A DNA stretch of 64,000 nt, taken from positions 372,001 to 436,000 of the forward strand of contig NZ_WQMS01000001.1 of assembly GCF_009753715.1 (NCBI RefSeq), written 5' to 3'. This stretch comes from Sphingomonas horti (lineage in GTDB: Bacteria; Pseudomonadota; Alphaproteobacteria; Sphingomonadales; Sphingomonadaceae). Under the pieces are notes generated by a model, which was given only the letters and a program-made list of their open reading frames with translations, was not told the origin of the DNA and did not search any database. Shown one piece after another: positions 17,458 through 26,815 of this stretch. Position numbers and translations under genes: made by a program. Within the stretch, counting starts at the first letter, position 1. Each line of letters opens with the position of its first letter.

Positions 17458-18174
17458 ATGCTTTTCAGAACCTTTGCGCTTGCCGCTGCCGTCGCCGTGG
17501 CGATGCCTGCCTCGGCGGCTGTGGTCGGCGATTTCCGGCTTGACGGTTCGCTTGCGAACCAGGCCGGCGGCGCGCTGACGCTCGCCGGCAACGGCGCCAC
17601 GCTCGGCGCGACCGGCCTCAGCTTTGCCGCGAATCACGGGCCGACCATTTCCGGCTTTGCGAGCCCCGCCGACTATTCGATCGAGTTCAGCTTCCGGTTC
17701 GACACGACCAGCGGGTATCGCAAGCTCGCCGATTTCTTGAACCGCGGCAGCGACACCGGCCTCTATGTCCACGACGGCCGGCTCGCCTTCTACAACGTCA
17801 CCGAATCGGCCAGCGTGGCCTTTGCCGCGAACCAGCTGGCGACCGTCGTGTTCACGCGCGCTGCGGACGGTACATCGGCCGGTTATGTGAACGGGAACAA
17901 GCTGATCGGCTTCACCAGCCCGTCGCTGACCGCGCTGCAGAGCGACCTTTTCCTGTTCCGCGACGATGCGGTGAACGGCGGCGAGGCGTCTGCCGGATTC
18001 GTCGACTATATCCGCATCTACGACACTGCGCTCAGCGCCACCGAGGTCGCGGCGCTCACGCCGCCCGGCGCCGCGCCGGTGCCGGAGCCGGCCACCTGGG
18101 CGATGATGATCGCCGGGTTCGGCCTGGCGGGCGCGGCTGCCCGTCGGCGCCGCACGGCTCGCGTCCTCGCCTGA
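17458..18174 (+). CDS. PEPxxWA-CTERM anchored LamG-like secreted protein
   Basis: A 238-residue exported protein. It has a signal peptide (about residues 1-20, ending ASAAVVG) and a central concanavalin/LamG-type beta-sandwich of about 180 residues (YSIEFSFRFDTTSGYRKLADF, LYVHDGRLAFYN, FVDYIRIYDTALSATEVAAL). It ends in an exosortase sorting tail, PVPEPATWAMMIAGFGLAGAA followed by RRRR. The PEPxxWA variant is typical of Sphingomonadales. The ATG at 17458 is 7 bases after AAGGGG; a GTG at 17452 is too close to it. Probably surface-associated, ligand unknown. Confidence 0.88.
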   Translation: MLFRTFALAAAVAVAMPASAAVVGDFRLDGSLANQAGGALTLAGNGATLGATGLSFAANHGPTISGFASPADYSIEFSFRFDTTSGYRKLADFLNRGSDTGLYVHDGRLAFYNVTESASVAFAANQLATVVFTRAADGTSAGYVNGNKLIGFTSPSLTALQSDLFLFRDDAVNGGEASAGFVDYIRIYDTALSATEVAALTPPGAAPVPEPATWAMMIAGFGLAGAAARRRRTARVLA

Positions 18175-18201
18175 CCGGTCCGAGCCGTTCGAACACCGGA
18201 A

Positions 18202-18227
18202 GGGGGAGCCGTCGCGCTCCCCCTTTT
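18202..18227 (+). terminator. Intrinsic terminator after the PEP-CTERM gene
   Basis: GGGGGAGC and GCTCCCCC form a perfect 8-bp stem around a 6-base loop, followed by TTTT. Confidence 0.75.
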
Positions 18228-18299
18228 CCGTAGCGCATTTGGCAGCCGCCCGGACCTCGCGTAAGCGCCGACTCGAAGCATCACAGCCGAGGTCAGACC

Positions 18300-19478
18300 A
18301 TGCGCGACGCAGTCATCGTTTCCACCGCCCGCACGCCGATCGGCCGTGCCTATCGCGGGGCGTTCAACAACCTGCCGAGCCAGAGCCTGGCGGCGCATTC
18401 GATCCGCGCCGCGGTCGAGCGGGCCAAGATCGATCCCGCCGAGGTGCAGGACGTGGTGTTCGGCGCCGCGCTGCAGCAGGGCCACCAGGCCGGCAACATC
18501 GCGCGCCAGGCGCTGCTGCGCGCCGGTCTTCCCGTCACCGTCGCCGGCATGTCGGTGGACCGCCAGTGCGCGTCGGGCCTGATGGCGATCGCGACCGCGG
18601 CGAAGGAAATCATCGTCGACAACATGGACGTGGCGATCGGCGGCGGCGTCGAGAGCATCAGCCTTGTCCAGACGCCGCAGATGCGCGTCGGCCCCGATCC
18701 CGAGCTGCTCGCGATGCACAAGGACATCTACATGCCGATGCTGCAGACGGCCGAGGTCGTCGCCAAGCGCTACGGCATCAGCCGCGACGCGCAGGACGAA
18801 TATGCCCTCCAGTCGCAGCAGCGCACCGCAGCGGCCCAGGCGGCAGGCAAGTTCGACGACGAGATCGTGCCCGTCGCCGCGACGATGGCCGTCACCAACA
18901 AGGAGACGAAGGAAATCTCCTACAAGGAAGTGACGCTCGCCAAGGACGAGGGCAACCGGCCGGAAACGACGCTGGAGGGCCTGAAGTCGCTGCAGCCTGT
19001 GTTGGGGCCGGACCTCAACATCACCGCCGGCAACGCGTCGCAGCTCTCCGACGGTTCCTCGGCCTCGGTGCTGATGGAAGCGAAGCTGGCCGAGAAGCGC
19101 GGGCTTACGCCGCTCGGCCGCTATGTCGGCATGGCGGTCGCCGGCACCGAACCCGACGAGATGGGGATCGGCCCGGTCTTCGCGATCCCGAAGCTGCTCG
19201 AGCGCTTCAACCTGAAGATGGACGATATCGGCCTCTGGGAACTGAACGAGGCTTTCGCCGTCCAGGTTCTTTATTGCCGCGACAAACTCGGCATCCCCAA
19301 CGAGCTCCTCAACGTGAACGGCGGCGCGATCTCGATCGGCCATCCCTATGGAATGTCGGGCGCGCGCATGACGGGCCATGCGCTGATCGAAGGCAAGCGC
19401 CGCGGCGCGAAGTACGTCGTCGTCACGATGTGCGTCGGCGGCGGCATGGGCGCGGCCGGGCTGTTCGAGGTTCTGTAG
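18300..19478 (+). CDS. Acetyl-CoA C-acyltransferase (thiolase)
   Basis: A 392-residue thiolase that cleaves 3-ketoacyl-CoA or condenses acetyl-CoA. The nucleophilic cysteine is in [13 protein letters not shown] (about residue 89). The C-terminal active-site blocks [17 protein letters not shown] (His) and [11 protein letters not shown] (second Cys) are complete. Length matches the family. GAGG precedes the ATG. It stands alone, so a degradative (FadA-like) versus biosynthetic role is not clear; the [10 protein letters not shown] form is common in the degradative type. Confidence 0.93.
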   Translation: MRDAVIVSTARTPIGRAYRGAFNNLPSQSLAAHSIRAAVERAKIDPAEVQDVVFGAALQQGHQAGNIARQALLRAGLPVTVAGMSVDRQCASGLMAIATAAKEIIVDNMDVAIGGGVESISLVQTPQMRVGPDPELLAMHKDIYMPMLQTAEVVAKRYGISRDAQDEYALQSQQRTAAAQAAGKFDDEIVPVAATMAVTNKETKEISYKEVTLAKDEGNRPETTLEGLKSLQPVLGPDLNITAGNASQLSDGSSASVLMEAKLAEKRGLTPLGRYVGMAVAGTEPDEMGIGPVFAIPKLLERFNLKMDDIGLWELNEAFAVQVLYCRDKLGIPNELLNVNGGAISIGHPYGMSGARMTGHALIEGKRRGAKYVVVTMCVGGGMGAAGLFEVL

Positions 19479-19588
19479 CCGCCAGTGCCTTCCCGCGGGG
19501 CGGTCGCGCAGCAAGGATGCATCCCTTGCCGTGATCCCGGCTCGACAAGCGGCCCGATCCGCGCCAGCTATCGCTGCGGGGAGGCACG

Positions 19589-20800
19589 ATGATGATCCTG
19601 ACCACGCTTGCAGCTGCGGCCGGCTTCGATCCGGAAGCGGCGACCCAGGCCTATCTGGCCACGCTGAACGGCGCCGCGCGCGCCAAATCGGACGCCTATT
19701 TCGAGGGCGGCTATTGGCTGCTGCTGTGGGGCGCCGTGGTGACGGTGCTGGTCGCGTGGATCGAGCTGCGCTTCGGCTGGTCCGCCAAGTGGAGCGCCTG
19801 GGCAGGGCACGTGACGCAGCGCCGCTGGCTGCGGCCGGCGCTGTATGCGCTGCCCTTCGTCCTCGTGACCGCGCTGCTGACCCTGCCCTGGTCGATCTAC
19901 ACCGATTTCGTCCGCGAGCATCAATATGGATTGTCGAACCAGAGCTTTGCCGAATGGAGCGGCGATCAGCTGAAGGGGCTGCTGATCCAGCTGATCATCT
20001 TCCCGTTGCTGCTGATGGCGATTTTCGCGGTGATCCGCCGCAGCCCGGCGCGCTGGTGGCTGTGGGCGACGCTGATCGTGTCGGCCTTCACGATGGTGGG
20101 GGCGGTGATCGCACCGGTCTTCATCACGCCCCTGTTCAACACCAACAAGCCGATGGCGGCCGGCCCGCTTCGTGACCAGATCCTGGGCATGGCACACGCG
20201 AACCATATCCCGGCCGAGAACGTCTATGTGTTCGACGCGTCGAAACAGACCAAGCGCATTTCCGCCAATGTCTCGGGCCTGGGGCCGACGATCCGCATCA
20301 GCCTCAACGACAATCTGCTGAACCGCACCTCGCCGGCCGAGGTGAAGGCGGTGATGGGGCATGAGATGGGCCATTACGTGCTCGGCCATGTGTGGCGGAA
20401 CCTGATCGCGTTCACGGCCGTGTTCCTGCTGTTGTTCGTGCTGCTGTGGTGGAGCGCGCCGCGCTTCCTCTCTCGCTATGGCGCGCGCTGGGGCGTGACG
20501 AAGGTCGCCGACCCCGCCTCGCTGCCCTTGCTGATGGCGATCGCGTCGGTGCTGTTCCTGCTGATGACGCCGGTTCTGAACACGATCGTCCGCACCGACG
20601 AGGCCGAGGCGGACGCGTTCGGGCTCGACGCCGCGCGTGAGCCGGACGGCTTTGCGGCGGTGTCGATGAAGCTCAGCGAGTATCGCAAGATCTCACCGGG
20701 CCCGATCGAGGAATTCGTCTTCTTCGACCACCCCTCGGGCGAGAACCGGGTGCGCCGCGCGATGCAGTGGAAGGCAAAGCATCTGAACGACGCGCCTTGA
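19589..20800 (+). CDS. M48-family (Ste24-type) integral membrane metalloprotease
   Basis: A 403-residue membrane protease. There are about five to six hydrophobic segments. The zinc motif HEMGH is in AVMGHEMGHYVLGH (about residues 258-262), and the third ligand glutamate lies in RTDEAEADAFGLDAA (about residue 340). The N-terminal DUF-like segment of CAAX prenyl protease 1 homologues is present, including FVREHQYGLSNQSFAEW. Bacterial Ste24 homologues are thought to cleave misfolded membrane or secreted proteins. The stop overlaps the next gene's TTG start. Confidence 0.92.
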   Translation: MMILTTLAAAAGFDPEAATQAYLATLNGAARAKSDAYFEGGYWLLLWGAVVTVLVAWIELRFGWSAKWSAWAGHVTQRRWLRPALYALPFVLVTALLTLPWSIYTDFVREHQYGLSNQSFAEWSGDQLKGLLIQLIIFPLLLMAIFAVIRRSPARWWLWATLIVSAFTMVGAVIAPVFITPLFNTNKPMAAGPLRDQILGMAHANHIPAENVYVFDASKQTKRISANVSGLGPTIRISLNDNLLNRTSPAEVKAVMGHEMGHYVLGHVWRNLIAFTAVFLLLFVLLWWSAPRFLSRYGARWGVTKVADPASLPLLMAIASVLFLLMTPVLNTIVRTDEAEADAFGLDAAREPDGFAAVSMKLSEYRKISPGPIEEFVFFDHPSGENRVRRAMQWKAKHLNDAP

Positions 20801-21600
20801 GCAGGCTGGTCCTGTTCGGCCCCGGTTATACCGGAGAGCGGCTGGCGCGCGCGGTCGAGGCGCGCGGCTGGACGGTTGCGCGCATCGACCGGGCCGGGAT
20901 GGATCAAGCCGGGCGCGTGCTCGCCGCCGCGACCCACCTTTTGTCCACAATCCCCCCGGACGATGCGGCCGACCCGGTGCTCCGTCGCTACCGTGCCGGA
21001 CTGCCGCCCTGGATCGGCTATCTCTCCTCCACCGGCGTCTATGCCGACACCGGCGGTGCCTGGGTCGACGAGAGCGCTGCGGTCGGCCTCGGTCGCCGCA
21101 CCGCCCGCGCCGCGGCGGATCGCGACTGGCTGAGTCTCGGAGCGCACGTCTTCCGCCTGCCCGGCATCTACGGCCCAGGCCGCTCGCCGCTCGAACGGGT
21201 CGCGGCCGGCACCGCCTACCGCGTCCACCTGCCGGGCCAGGTCTTCAGCCGCATCCATGTCGACGACATCGTCTCGGCGGTGATCGCCGCGTTCGACGCG
21301 CCGCCGGGCGCCTACAATATCGCCGACGATCAGCCTGCCCCGCAGGACGAGGTCATGGCCTATGCCGCGCGGCTGCTCGGCGCGCCCTTGCCGCCCGTCG
21401 TTCCGCTGGACAGCCTGCCGCCGGCGGCACGCGCCTTCTATGCCGAGAACCGCCGCGTCGCGAACGGCCGCGCGAAGCGGCTGCTCGGCTGGCGGCCGCT
21501 CTATTCCAGCTACCGCGATGGCCTGCGCGCGCTGAGTGCGACGATCAGCCCGGCCAGCGTCAGCGCGCCGCCCAGCGCTGCCGTCACCGACCAGCGATAG
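20797..21600 (+). CDS. NAD(P)-dependent extended SDR/epimerase-like protein
   Basis: A 267-residue Rossmann-fold protein. The dinucleotide-binding loop is LVLFGPGYTGERLA at the very N-terminus, followed by YLSSTGVYADTGGAW, HVFRLPGIYGPGRSPL and FSRIHVDDIVSAVIAA, all typical of the SDR family that includes YeeZ/YbjT. A TTG start at 20797 overlaps the M48 stop (TTGA), because the Rossmann glycines begin only a few residues later. The last 91 bases overlap the converging EamA gene. Substrate unknown. Confidence 0.85.
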   Translation: MSRLVLFGPGYTGERLARAVEARGWTVARIDRAGMDQAGRVLAAATHLLSTIPPDDAADPVLRRYRAGLPPWIGYLSSTGVYADTGGAWVDESAAVGLGRRTARAAADRDWLSLGAHVFRLPGIYGPGRSPLERVAAGTAYRVHLPGQVFSRIHVDDIVSAVIAAFDAPPGAYNIADDQPAPQDEVMAYAARLLGAPLPPVVPLDSLPPAARAFYAENRRVANGRAKRLLGWRPLYSSYRDGLRALSATISPASVSAPPSAAVTDQR

Positions 21601-22427
21601 CCCTCGAACGCGGTCGAAAAGCCCATCGCCAGGATCGGAATCAGCACGCTGGAATAGGCGGCGCGCGCGGCACCGATCTCACGGATGATCCGGTAGTAAA
21701 GCAGGAACGACAGCGCGGACGCGGCCAGCCCCAGATACAGCACGCCGGCCAGGTAGCCGGGCCTTGTGTCGATCACCGGCGGCCCCGATGTCGCCCAGGC
21801 GATCGCGCCGTCGGCAACCGTGCCCACGACCATGCTCCACGCCACCAAAGCGGCGACCGGCAGGGCGCGCGCCCGCTCGGCCCCCTGGACGACGTTGGCG
21901 ATCGAAGCCGACAGCACTGCGAGGAGGGTCAGGCCGATGCCCCGGAACACCGCGCCGTTGTCGGCCCCATCGAGCCGCAGCTCATGCGCGAACAGCAGCG
22001 CGATACCGAGCAGCGCGACCAGCGATCCGATCGCGAACGGGCGGGATAGGCCCTGCTTCAGGAAGATGCGCGCCAGCACGGCGTTCGGAACCAGCAGCAG
22101 CGCGAACACCACCGCGACCAGGCCCGAGGTCACATAATGCTCGGCGCGATAGACAAGGTTGAAGTTCAGCACGAACTGGGTGACGCCGACCAGCAGCACC
22201 AGGCCCCAATCCGCGCGCGCGATGCGAAGCGGGGTCCGCGTGACCACCGCATAAAGGATCATCGCGACGCTGGCGGTCAGGAAGCGGTATGTGACCGACC
22301 AGCTGGGCGGCACCACGCCCAATTGGTCGCGGATCACCAGCCAGGTCGAGCCCCAAATCAGCGTGATGACCGCGAACGGCACCAGCACGTGCGCGCGCAC
22401 GCGCCGGGGCAGCGGCGCCTCACTCAC
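21510..22427 (-). CDS. EamA/DMT-family transporter
   Basis: A 305-residue, ten-helix drug/metabolite exporter made of two EamA halves (first half starting VPFAVITLIWGSTWLVIRDQLG, second starting RGIGLTLLAVLSASIANVVQGAE). Such proteins export amino acids or other metabolites. The GTG start at 22427 overlaps the stop of the threonine aldolase gene (GTGA), which implies coupling and suggests an amino-acid substrate. The frame open further upstream is a read-through of the aldolase gene. Confidence 0.88.
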   Translation of the reverse strand: MSEAPLPRRVRAHVLVPFAVITLIWGSTWLVIRDQLGVVPPSWSVTYRFLTASVAMILYAVVTRTPLRIARADWGLVLLVGVTQFVLNFNLVYRAEHYVTSGLVAVVFALLLVPNAVLARIFLKQGLSRPFAIGSLVALLGIALLFAHELRLDGADNGAVFRGIGLTLLAVLSASIANVVQGAERARALPVAALVAWSMVVGTVADGAIAWATSGPPVIDTRPGYLAGVLYLGLAASALSFLLYYRIIREIGAARAAYSSVLIPILAMGFSTAFEGYRWSVTAALGGALTLAGLIVALSARRPSR

Positions 22428-23425
22428 AGTGCTGCGATCGCCTCGGCCAGCGGACGAATCGCCGTCTCGTCCTGGTCCCAGCTGATCACGAGCCGCGCGG
22501 CGCCGGGGCCCCAATCGTAGAAATCGAAGCCGAGCGCGCGCAGCCTGGCTGCCTCGTCGGCAGTCACGCGCAGGAAGACTTCGTTCGCCTCGACGGGGTG
22601 GATCAGCCGGCCCCCGGCCGCCTGAGCGAGCAGCGCGGCGCCGCGATTGGCCGCGCTGGCATTGTCCAGCCAGAGCTCGTCCTTCAGCATCGCCAGAATC
22701 TGGGCGGCAAGAAAGCGGCCCTTGGAGAACAGATGCCCCGCCCGCTTGCGGCGATACAGCGTCGCTTCGGCGAGCTCGGGCTTGAAGAAGATCAGCGCCT
22801 CGGCGTTCATCCCGCCATTCTTGACGAAGCCGAAGCTGAGCGCATCGACGCCGCCGCGCCAGGTGAGATCGGCGGGCGAGCAGCCGAGGTGCGCGACCGC
22901 GTTCGCAAAGCGGGCGCCGTCCATGTGGAAGCCGAGGCCGCGCCGCTTCGCCACCTCCCCCAGCGCTGCCACTTCGTCCGGCGTATAGGCGCGGCCATAT
23001 TCGGTCGCGTTGGTGATCGACAACGCACGCGGCTGGACCTGGTGCACATCGGGGCGGATGCCGGCGCATACCGCTTCGACCGCCGCCGGGGACAGCTTGG
23101 CGCCCTCGCCGTCGCTCAGCAGCAGCTTTGCGCCGTGCGTGAAGAATTCGGGGGCGCCGCATTCGTCCACACTGATGTGCGCCTCGCGATGGCAGATGAC
23201 GCCGCCAAAGGGTGGACACAGGGCCGCCAGCGCCAGCGAATTCGCCGCGGTGCCGGTTGCGATCCACAACGACCGCACCTTCGTCTCGAACAGATCCGAA
23301 AAGGCGCCGTCCAGCTGCTTCGACCAGGCATCGCCGTCATAGGCGGTGTCGAGCCTGTTGGCAGCGGCAAGGGCCTCCAGCACCGCGGGATGCGCGGCGG
23401 CTGCGTTGTCGGAAAAGAAGCGCAT
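22424..23425 (-). CDS. Low-specificity L-threonine aldolase-like PLP enzyme
   Basis: A 333-residue fold-type I PLP enzyme of the beta-eliminating lyase family. Motifs include MRFFSDNAAAAHPAVL, HREAHISVDECGAPEFF, LSITNATEYGRAYTPDE, FHMDGARFANAVAHL (Asp for the cofactor ring), and SFGFVKNGGMNAEALIFF with the Schiff-base lysine in place of the usual SFSKG. It splits threonine or related beta-hydroxy amino acids into glycine and an aldehyde. The start is the ATG at 23425. It is probably co-translated with the downstream EamA exporter. Confidence 0.88.
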   Translation of the reverse strand: MRFFSDNAAAAHPAVLEALAAANRLDTAYDGDAWSKQLDGAFSDLFETKVRSLWIATGTAANSLALAALCPPFGGVICHREAHISVDECGAPEFFTHGAKLLLSDGEGAKLSPAAVEAVCAGIRPDVHQVQPRALSITNATEYGRAYTPDEVAALGEVAKRRGLGFHMDGARFANAVAHLGCSPADLTWRGGVDALSFGFVKNGGMNAEALIFFKPELAEATLYRRKRAGHLFSKGRFLAAQILAMLKDELWLDNASAANRGAALLAQAAGGRLIHPVEANEVFLRVTADEAARLRALGFDFYDWGPGAARLVISWDQDETAIRPLAEAIAAL

Positions 23426-23613
23426 GATCGCGCCCTTGAAGCGCTTCGCGCGCCTGGTCAACGCCGCGCCGCGCACCCGAGGATGCGCACTGCCGGACGC
23501 GGCGAAAAAAGTTAACGGCCGGCGTGAACCGTTTCCGTTATGATCCGTTCTGTCCCACGCGTGACGGCTTGCGAAGGGCCGCGCGGAATTGGTCGCAAAA
23601 GGGAGTCGCGCAC

Positions 23614-24228
23614 ATGACGAAGTTGCTTCTGGCTGCCGTGGCAGCCGCGGCGCTGGCCGCTCCGGCTGGCGCGGCCGTCATGACCCTGTCGGGCGTCACC
23701 AGCAACGGGCCCAGCGACTTCACCTTCACCTATCAGGGAACGCTGGGGCCGGACGAAGGCGTCCGCACGGGCGACCGCTTCATCATCTATGATTTCAACG
23801 GCTATATCGCCGGCTCGATCTTCACGCCCAGCGCCGACGTGATCGGCATCACCGAATTGACCTCGCCGTCCGGCCTCGTCACGCCGGGGTTCAACGACGA
23901 TCCCAATGTCGTGAACCTGGTCTTCACCTATGTCGGCCCCGATTTCCGCAACACCGGCGGGCCCTTCTCCCCGTTCGACTTCGACGGGCTCGGCGCACGC
24001 TCGACCTTCGTCGACAAGATCGCCGACGCGTTCTTCACGCTGACCACCAAGAACAATCCCGACGCACATCCCGGCGGCTCCAACACCCGGATCTACACGC
24101 TGGGCGCGGTGACGGTGCCGGTCGCGCCGCCGGTCCCCGAGCCCGCCACTTGGGCGATGATGATCGGCGGTTTCGGTCTTGCCGGGATGGCGCTCCGCCG
24201 GCAGCGCACGACGCGCGCGACTGCCTGA
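23614..24228 (+). CDS. PEPxxWA-CTERM secreted protein, unknown function
   Basis: A 204-residue exported protein with signal peptide (about residues 1-20, ending PAGAAV), a beta-rich middle of no recognised family, and an exosortase tail PVPEPATWAMMIGGFGLAGMALRR followed by basic residues. AAAAGGGAG lies 8 bases upstream of the ATG. The mature part is rich in Thr, Gly, Asp and aromatic residues. It directly precedes the Anbu operon, but nothing shows a functional link. Confidence 0.85.
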   Translation: MTKLLLAAVAAAALAAPAGAAVMTLSGVTSNGPSDFTFTYQGTLGPDEGVRTGDRFIIYDFNGYIAGSIFTPSADVIGITELTSPSGLVTPGFNDDPNVVNLVFTYVGPDFRNTGGPFSPFDFDGLGARSTFVDKIADAFFTLTTKNNPDAHPGGSNTRIYTLGAVTVPVAPPVPEPATWAMMIGGFGLAGMALRRQRTTRATA

Positions 24229-24346
24229 GCGGCCGACAAGGCCGGCATTGCGCCGTCGTCCGTGCTGGACGAGGGCGCTCTTCCATTAAGGCTTGCGATC
24301 CGCGGCGCAGCCGCCCAAGCTTCGTTCCAGACAGGGGGACGAAGGG

Positions 24347-25759
24347 GTGACGACCCAGGCGTTCGACGAGATGGGCACGGAGCCGCGGCACGCCTATGCC
24401 GCGCTGGGCGCCTGGCTCGCGGAGACGCCCGAAGCCTATCTGCAGACCCGCCGCGCCCAGGCCGAATTGTTCTTCCGCCGGATCGGAATCACCTTCGCCG
24501 TCTATGGCGACGCGCAGGCGGACGAGCGGCTGATCCCGTTCGACATCATCCCGCGCATCCTGTCGGCCGACGAATGGGCGGGGCTGGAGCGTGGCCTGGT
24601 GCAGCGCGTGACCGCGCTGAACGCCTTCCTGAACGACATCTATGGTCCGCGCGAGATCATCAGGGCCGGCATCGTCCCCGAGGAACTGGTGCTCAGGAAC
24701 CCGCAATTCTGCCTGCCCGCGATCGGACGCGCGCCGCCGCACGGCATCTACACCCACATTGCCGGCATCGACATCGTCCGCACCGGACCCGACAACTTCC
24801 ATGTGCTGGAGGACAATGTGCGCACGCCGTCCGGCGTCTCGTACATGCTGGAGAACCGCGAAGTGATGCTGCGGCTGCTCCCCGAGCTGACCGACCGCCA
24901 CAGGATCGCGCCGGTCGAGACCTATCCGGAGCTGCTGCTGAGCACGCTCCAGTCGGTCGCGCCGCCTCGCTGCCGCGGCGAGCCGACGGTCGCGCTGCTG
25001 ACGCCCGGCTTTCACAACTCGGCCTATTACGAGCACAGCTTCCTGGCCGACAAAATGGGGATCGAGCTCGTCGAAGGCACCGACCTGCTGGTGCAGGGCG
25101 ACGTGCTCTACATGCGCACTACCGAGGGTCCGCAGCGGATCGACGTGCTCTACCGGCGCGTCGACGACGCCTATCTGGACCCGCTCGTGTTCCGGCCCGA
25201 GTCCACGCTGGGCGTGCCGGCGCTGATGAGCGCGTTCGCGACCGGCAATCTGACGATCGCGAACGCGGTCGGCACCGGCATCGCCGACGACAAGGCCGTG
25301 TACAGCTACATGCCGGACATCGTCCGCTTCTATTCGGGCGAGGACGCGATCCTTCAGAACGTGCAGACCTGGCGCTGCCGCGAGCCGGAGGCGCTCGCCT
25401 ATGTGCTCGATCATCTGGACGAGCTGGTGGTGAAGCAGGTCGACGGATCGGGCGGCTACGGCATGCTGGTCGGTCCGCACGCGACGCGGACGCAGATCGA
25501 CGACTATGCGGCGCGCATCCGCGCCCAGCCCGACGGCTTCATCGCCCAGCCGACGCTGGCGCTTTCGACCTGCCCCACGCTGGTCGACCAGGGCATCGCG
25601 CCGCGCCATGTCGACTTGCGGCCGTTCGTGCTGACCGGCGCGCACGGCGTGCGGATCGTCCCCGGCGGGCTGACGCGGGTCGCGCTGAAGCAAGGCTCGC
25701 TGGTGGTGAACTCCAGCCAGGGCGGCGGCACCAAGGACACGTGGGTGCTGGATGGGTGA
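24347..25759 (+). CDS. Circularly permuted type-2 ATP-grasp protein (Anbu operon)
   Basis: A 470-residue protein of the DUF404/407 circularly permuted ATP-grasp family. Recognisable blocks are FFRRIGITFAVYGD, ERLIPFDIIPRILS, ERGLVQRVTALNAFLNDIYG, FHVLEDNVRTPSGVSYMLENR, and the nucleotide-binding VVKQVDGSGGYGMLVGP. ATP-grasp enzymes form amide bonds, and this subgroup is predicted to ligate amino acids or peptides. The GTG at 24347 follows a GGGGGACGAAGG stretch. It is the first gene of the Anbu operon, followed after 111 bases by the alpha-E gene. Confidence 0.92.
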   Translation: MTTQAFDEMGTEPRHAYAALGAWLAETPEAYLQTRRAQAELFFRRIGITFAVYGDAQADERLIPFDIIPRILSADEWAGLERGLVQRVTALNAFLNDIYGPREIIRAGIVPEELVLRNPQFCLPAIGRAPPHGIYTHIAGIDIVRTGPDNFHVLEDNVRTPSGVSYMLENREVMLRLLPELTDRHRIAPVETYPELLLSTLQSVAPPRCRGEPTVALLTPGFHNSAYYEHSFLADKMGIELVEGTDLLVQGDVLYMRTTEGPQRIDVLYRRVDDAYLDPLVFRPESTLGVPALMSAFATGNLTIANAVGTGIADDKAVYSYMPDIVRFYSGEDAILQNVQTWRCREPEALAYVLDHLDELVVKQVDGSGGYGMLVGPHATRTQIDDYAARIRAQPDGFIAQPTLALSTCPTLVDQGIAPRHVDLRPFVLTGAHGVRIVPGGLTRVALKQGSLVVNSSQGGGTKDTWVLDG

Positions 25760-25798
25760 GTTGCAGAGAGCCGCCGCGGCAAAGCCGCGTCGTCGGTC

Positions 25799-25853
25799 GG
25801 GCGCGAGCGCCCGCCGGCCGGCCTTGCCCGAGTCAGGGCGCGGGCACGCGCCC
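25799..25853 (+). other. Tandem hairpins in the ATP-grasp/alpha-E gap
   Basis: GGGCGC-GA-GCGCCC at 25799-25812 and GGGCGCG-GGCA-CGCGCCC at 25836-25853 are both perfect stems. They lie in the only sizeable gap (111 bases) of the Anbu operon, with no T-run after either. They may protect or attenuate the downstream transcript. Confidence 0.45.
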
Positions 25854-25870
25854 TTGCCGGGCTGCGGCTG

Positions 25871-26815
25871 ATGCTGTCCCGCACCGCAGGCGACCTGTTC
25901 TGGGCCGGGCGCTATGTCGAGCGCGCGGATTTCATCTCGCGGCTGATCGACGCGACGTTGCGGCTCGCGGCCCTTCCCTCCAGCTATGGCGGCGCGGTCG
26001 GTGCGTGGAGCAGCGCGCTCGCGGCGGCGGGCATCGAGCCGCTCTATGCCGAGCGCCACCCGGAGCTCAGCGAACGGAGCGCGACCGAATTCCTCGCGCT
26101 CGATCCCGACAACCCGTCGTCGATGCGGTGCTGCATCGAGCGCGCGCGCCACAACGCCCGCTCGGTCCGCACCGCGCTGACCGTCGAGGTCTGGGAAGCG
26201 ATCAACACCGCCTGGCTGGAAATCCAGGGCTTCGGCACCACGCTCGAATCGCGCACCGCGCTCGGCCGGCTGGTCGAGCATGTGAAGAGCTCGGCGCTGC
26301 TGTTCGACGGCGCGACGCACCGAACGATGCTGCGCGAGAAATCCTACTGGTTCCTCCGCCTGGGCGCCGCGCTGGAGCGCGCCGACAACACCGCGCGGCT
26401 GCTCGACGTCAAATATCACCTGCTGCTGCCGCGCGACGAGCCGGTCGGCGGCAGCCTCGATTATTTCCAGTGGACGACGATCCTGCGCACCGTCTCGGCG
26501 CTGACGGCCTATCGCCATGTCTATCTGGACAGCATCAAGCCCTGGCTGGTGGCCGACCTGCTGATCCTGAACCGGCGCATGCCGCGTTCGCTCGCCGCCT
26601 GCGCGAGCGACCTTGTGCGCTATCTGGACAATCTCGCCCATGCGAGCGGCAAGCGCGGACCGGCGCACCGCAAGGCCGTGGCGATGTCCGCGCGGCTCGC
26701 CCATGGCGACATGGCCACCATCTTCGCCTCCGGCCTGCACGAGTTCATCGGCGAGTTCCTTGCCGAGAACAACGCGCTGGGCCACGCGATCCAGGAGCAG
26801 TATCTGTTGCTATGA
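25871..26815 (+). CDS. Alpha-E domain protein (DUF403), Anbu operon
   Basis: A 314-residue all-alpha protein. It opens with the family signature MLSRTAGDLFWAGRYVERADFISRLID (shown here only as markers LSRTA, FWAGRY, ERAD). It continues with ERARHNARSVR, EVWEAINTAWLE and YWFLRLGAALERADNTARLLDVKYHLLLP. It is nearly always encoded with circularly permuted ATP-grasp and transglutaminase genes; its biochemical activity is unknown. No strong ribosome-binding site is seen. Its stop overlaps the transglutaminase start (ATGA). Confidence 0.92.
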   Translation: MLSRTAGDLFWAGRYVERADFISRLIDATLRLAALPSSYGGAVGAWSSALAAAGIEPLYAERHPELSERSATEFLALDPDNPSSMRCCIERARHNARSVRTALTVEVWEAINTAWLEIQGFGTTLESRTALGRLVEHVKSSALLFDGATHRTMLREKSYWFLRLGAALERADNTARLLDVKYHLLLPRDEPVGGSLDYFQWTTILRTVSALTAYRHVYLDSIKPWLVADLLILNRRMPRSLAACASDLVRYLDNLAHASGKRGPAHRKAVAMSARLAHGDMATIFASGLHEFIGEFLAENNALGHAIQEQYLLL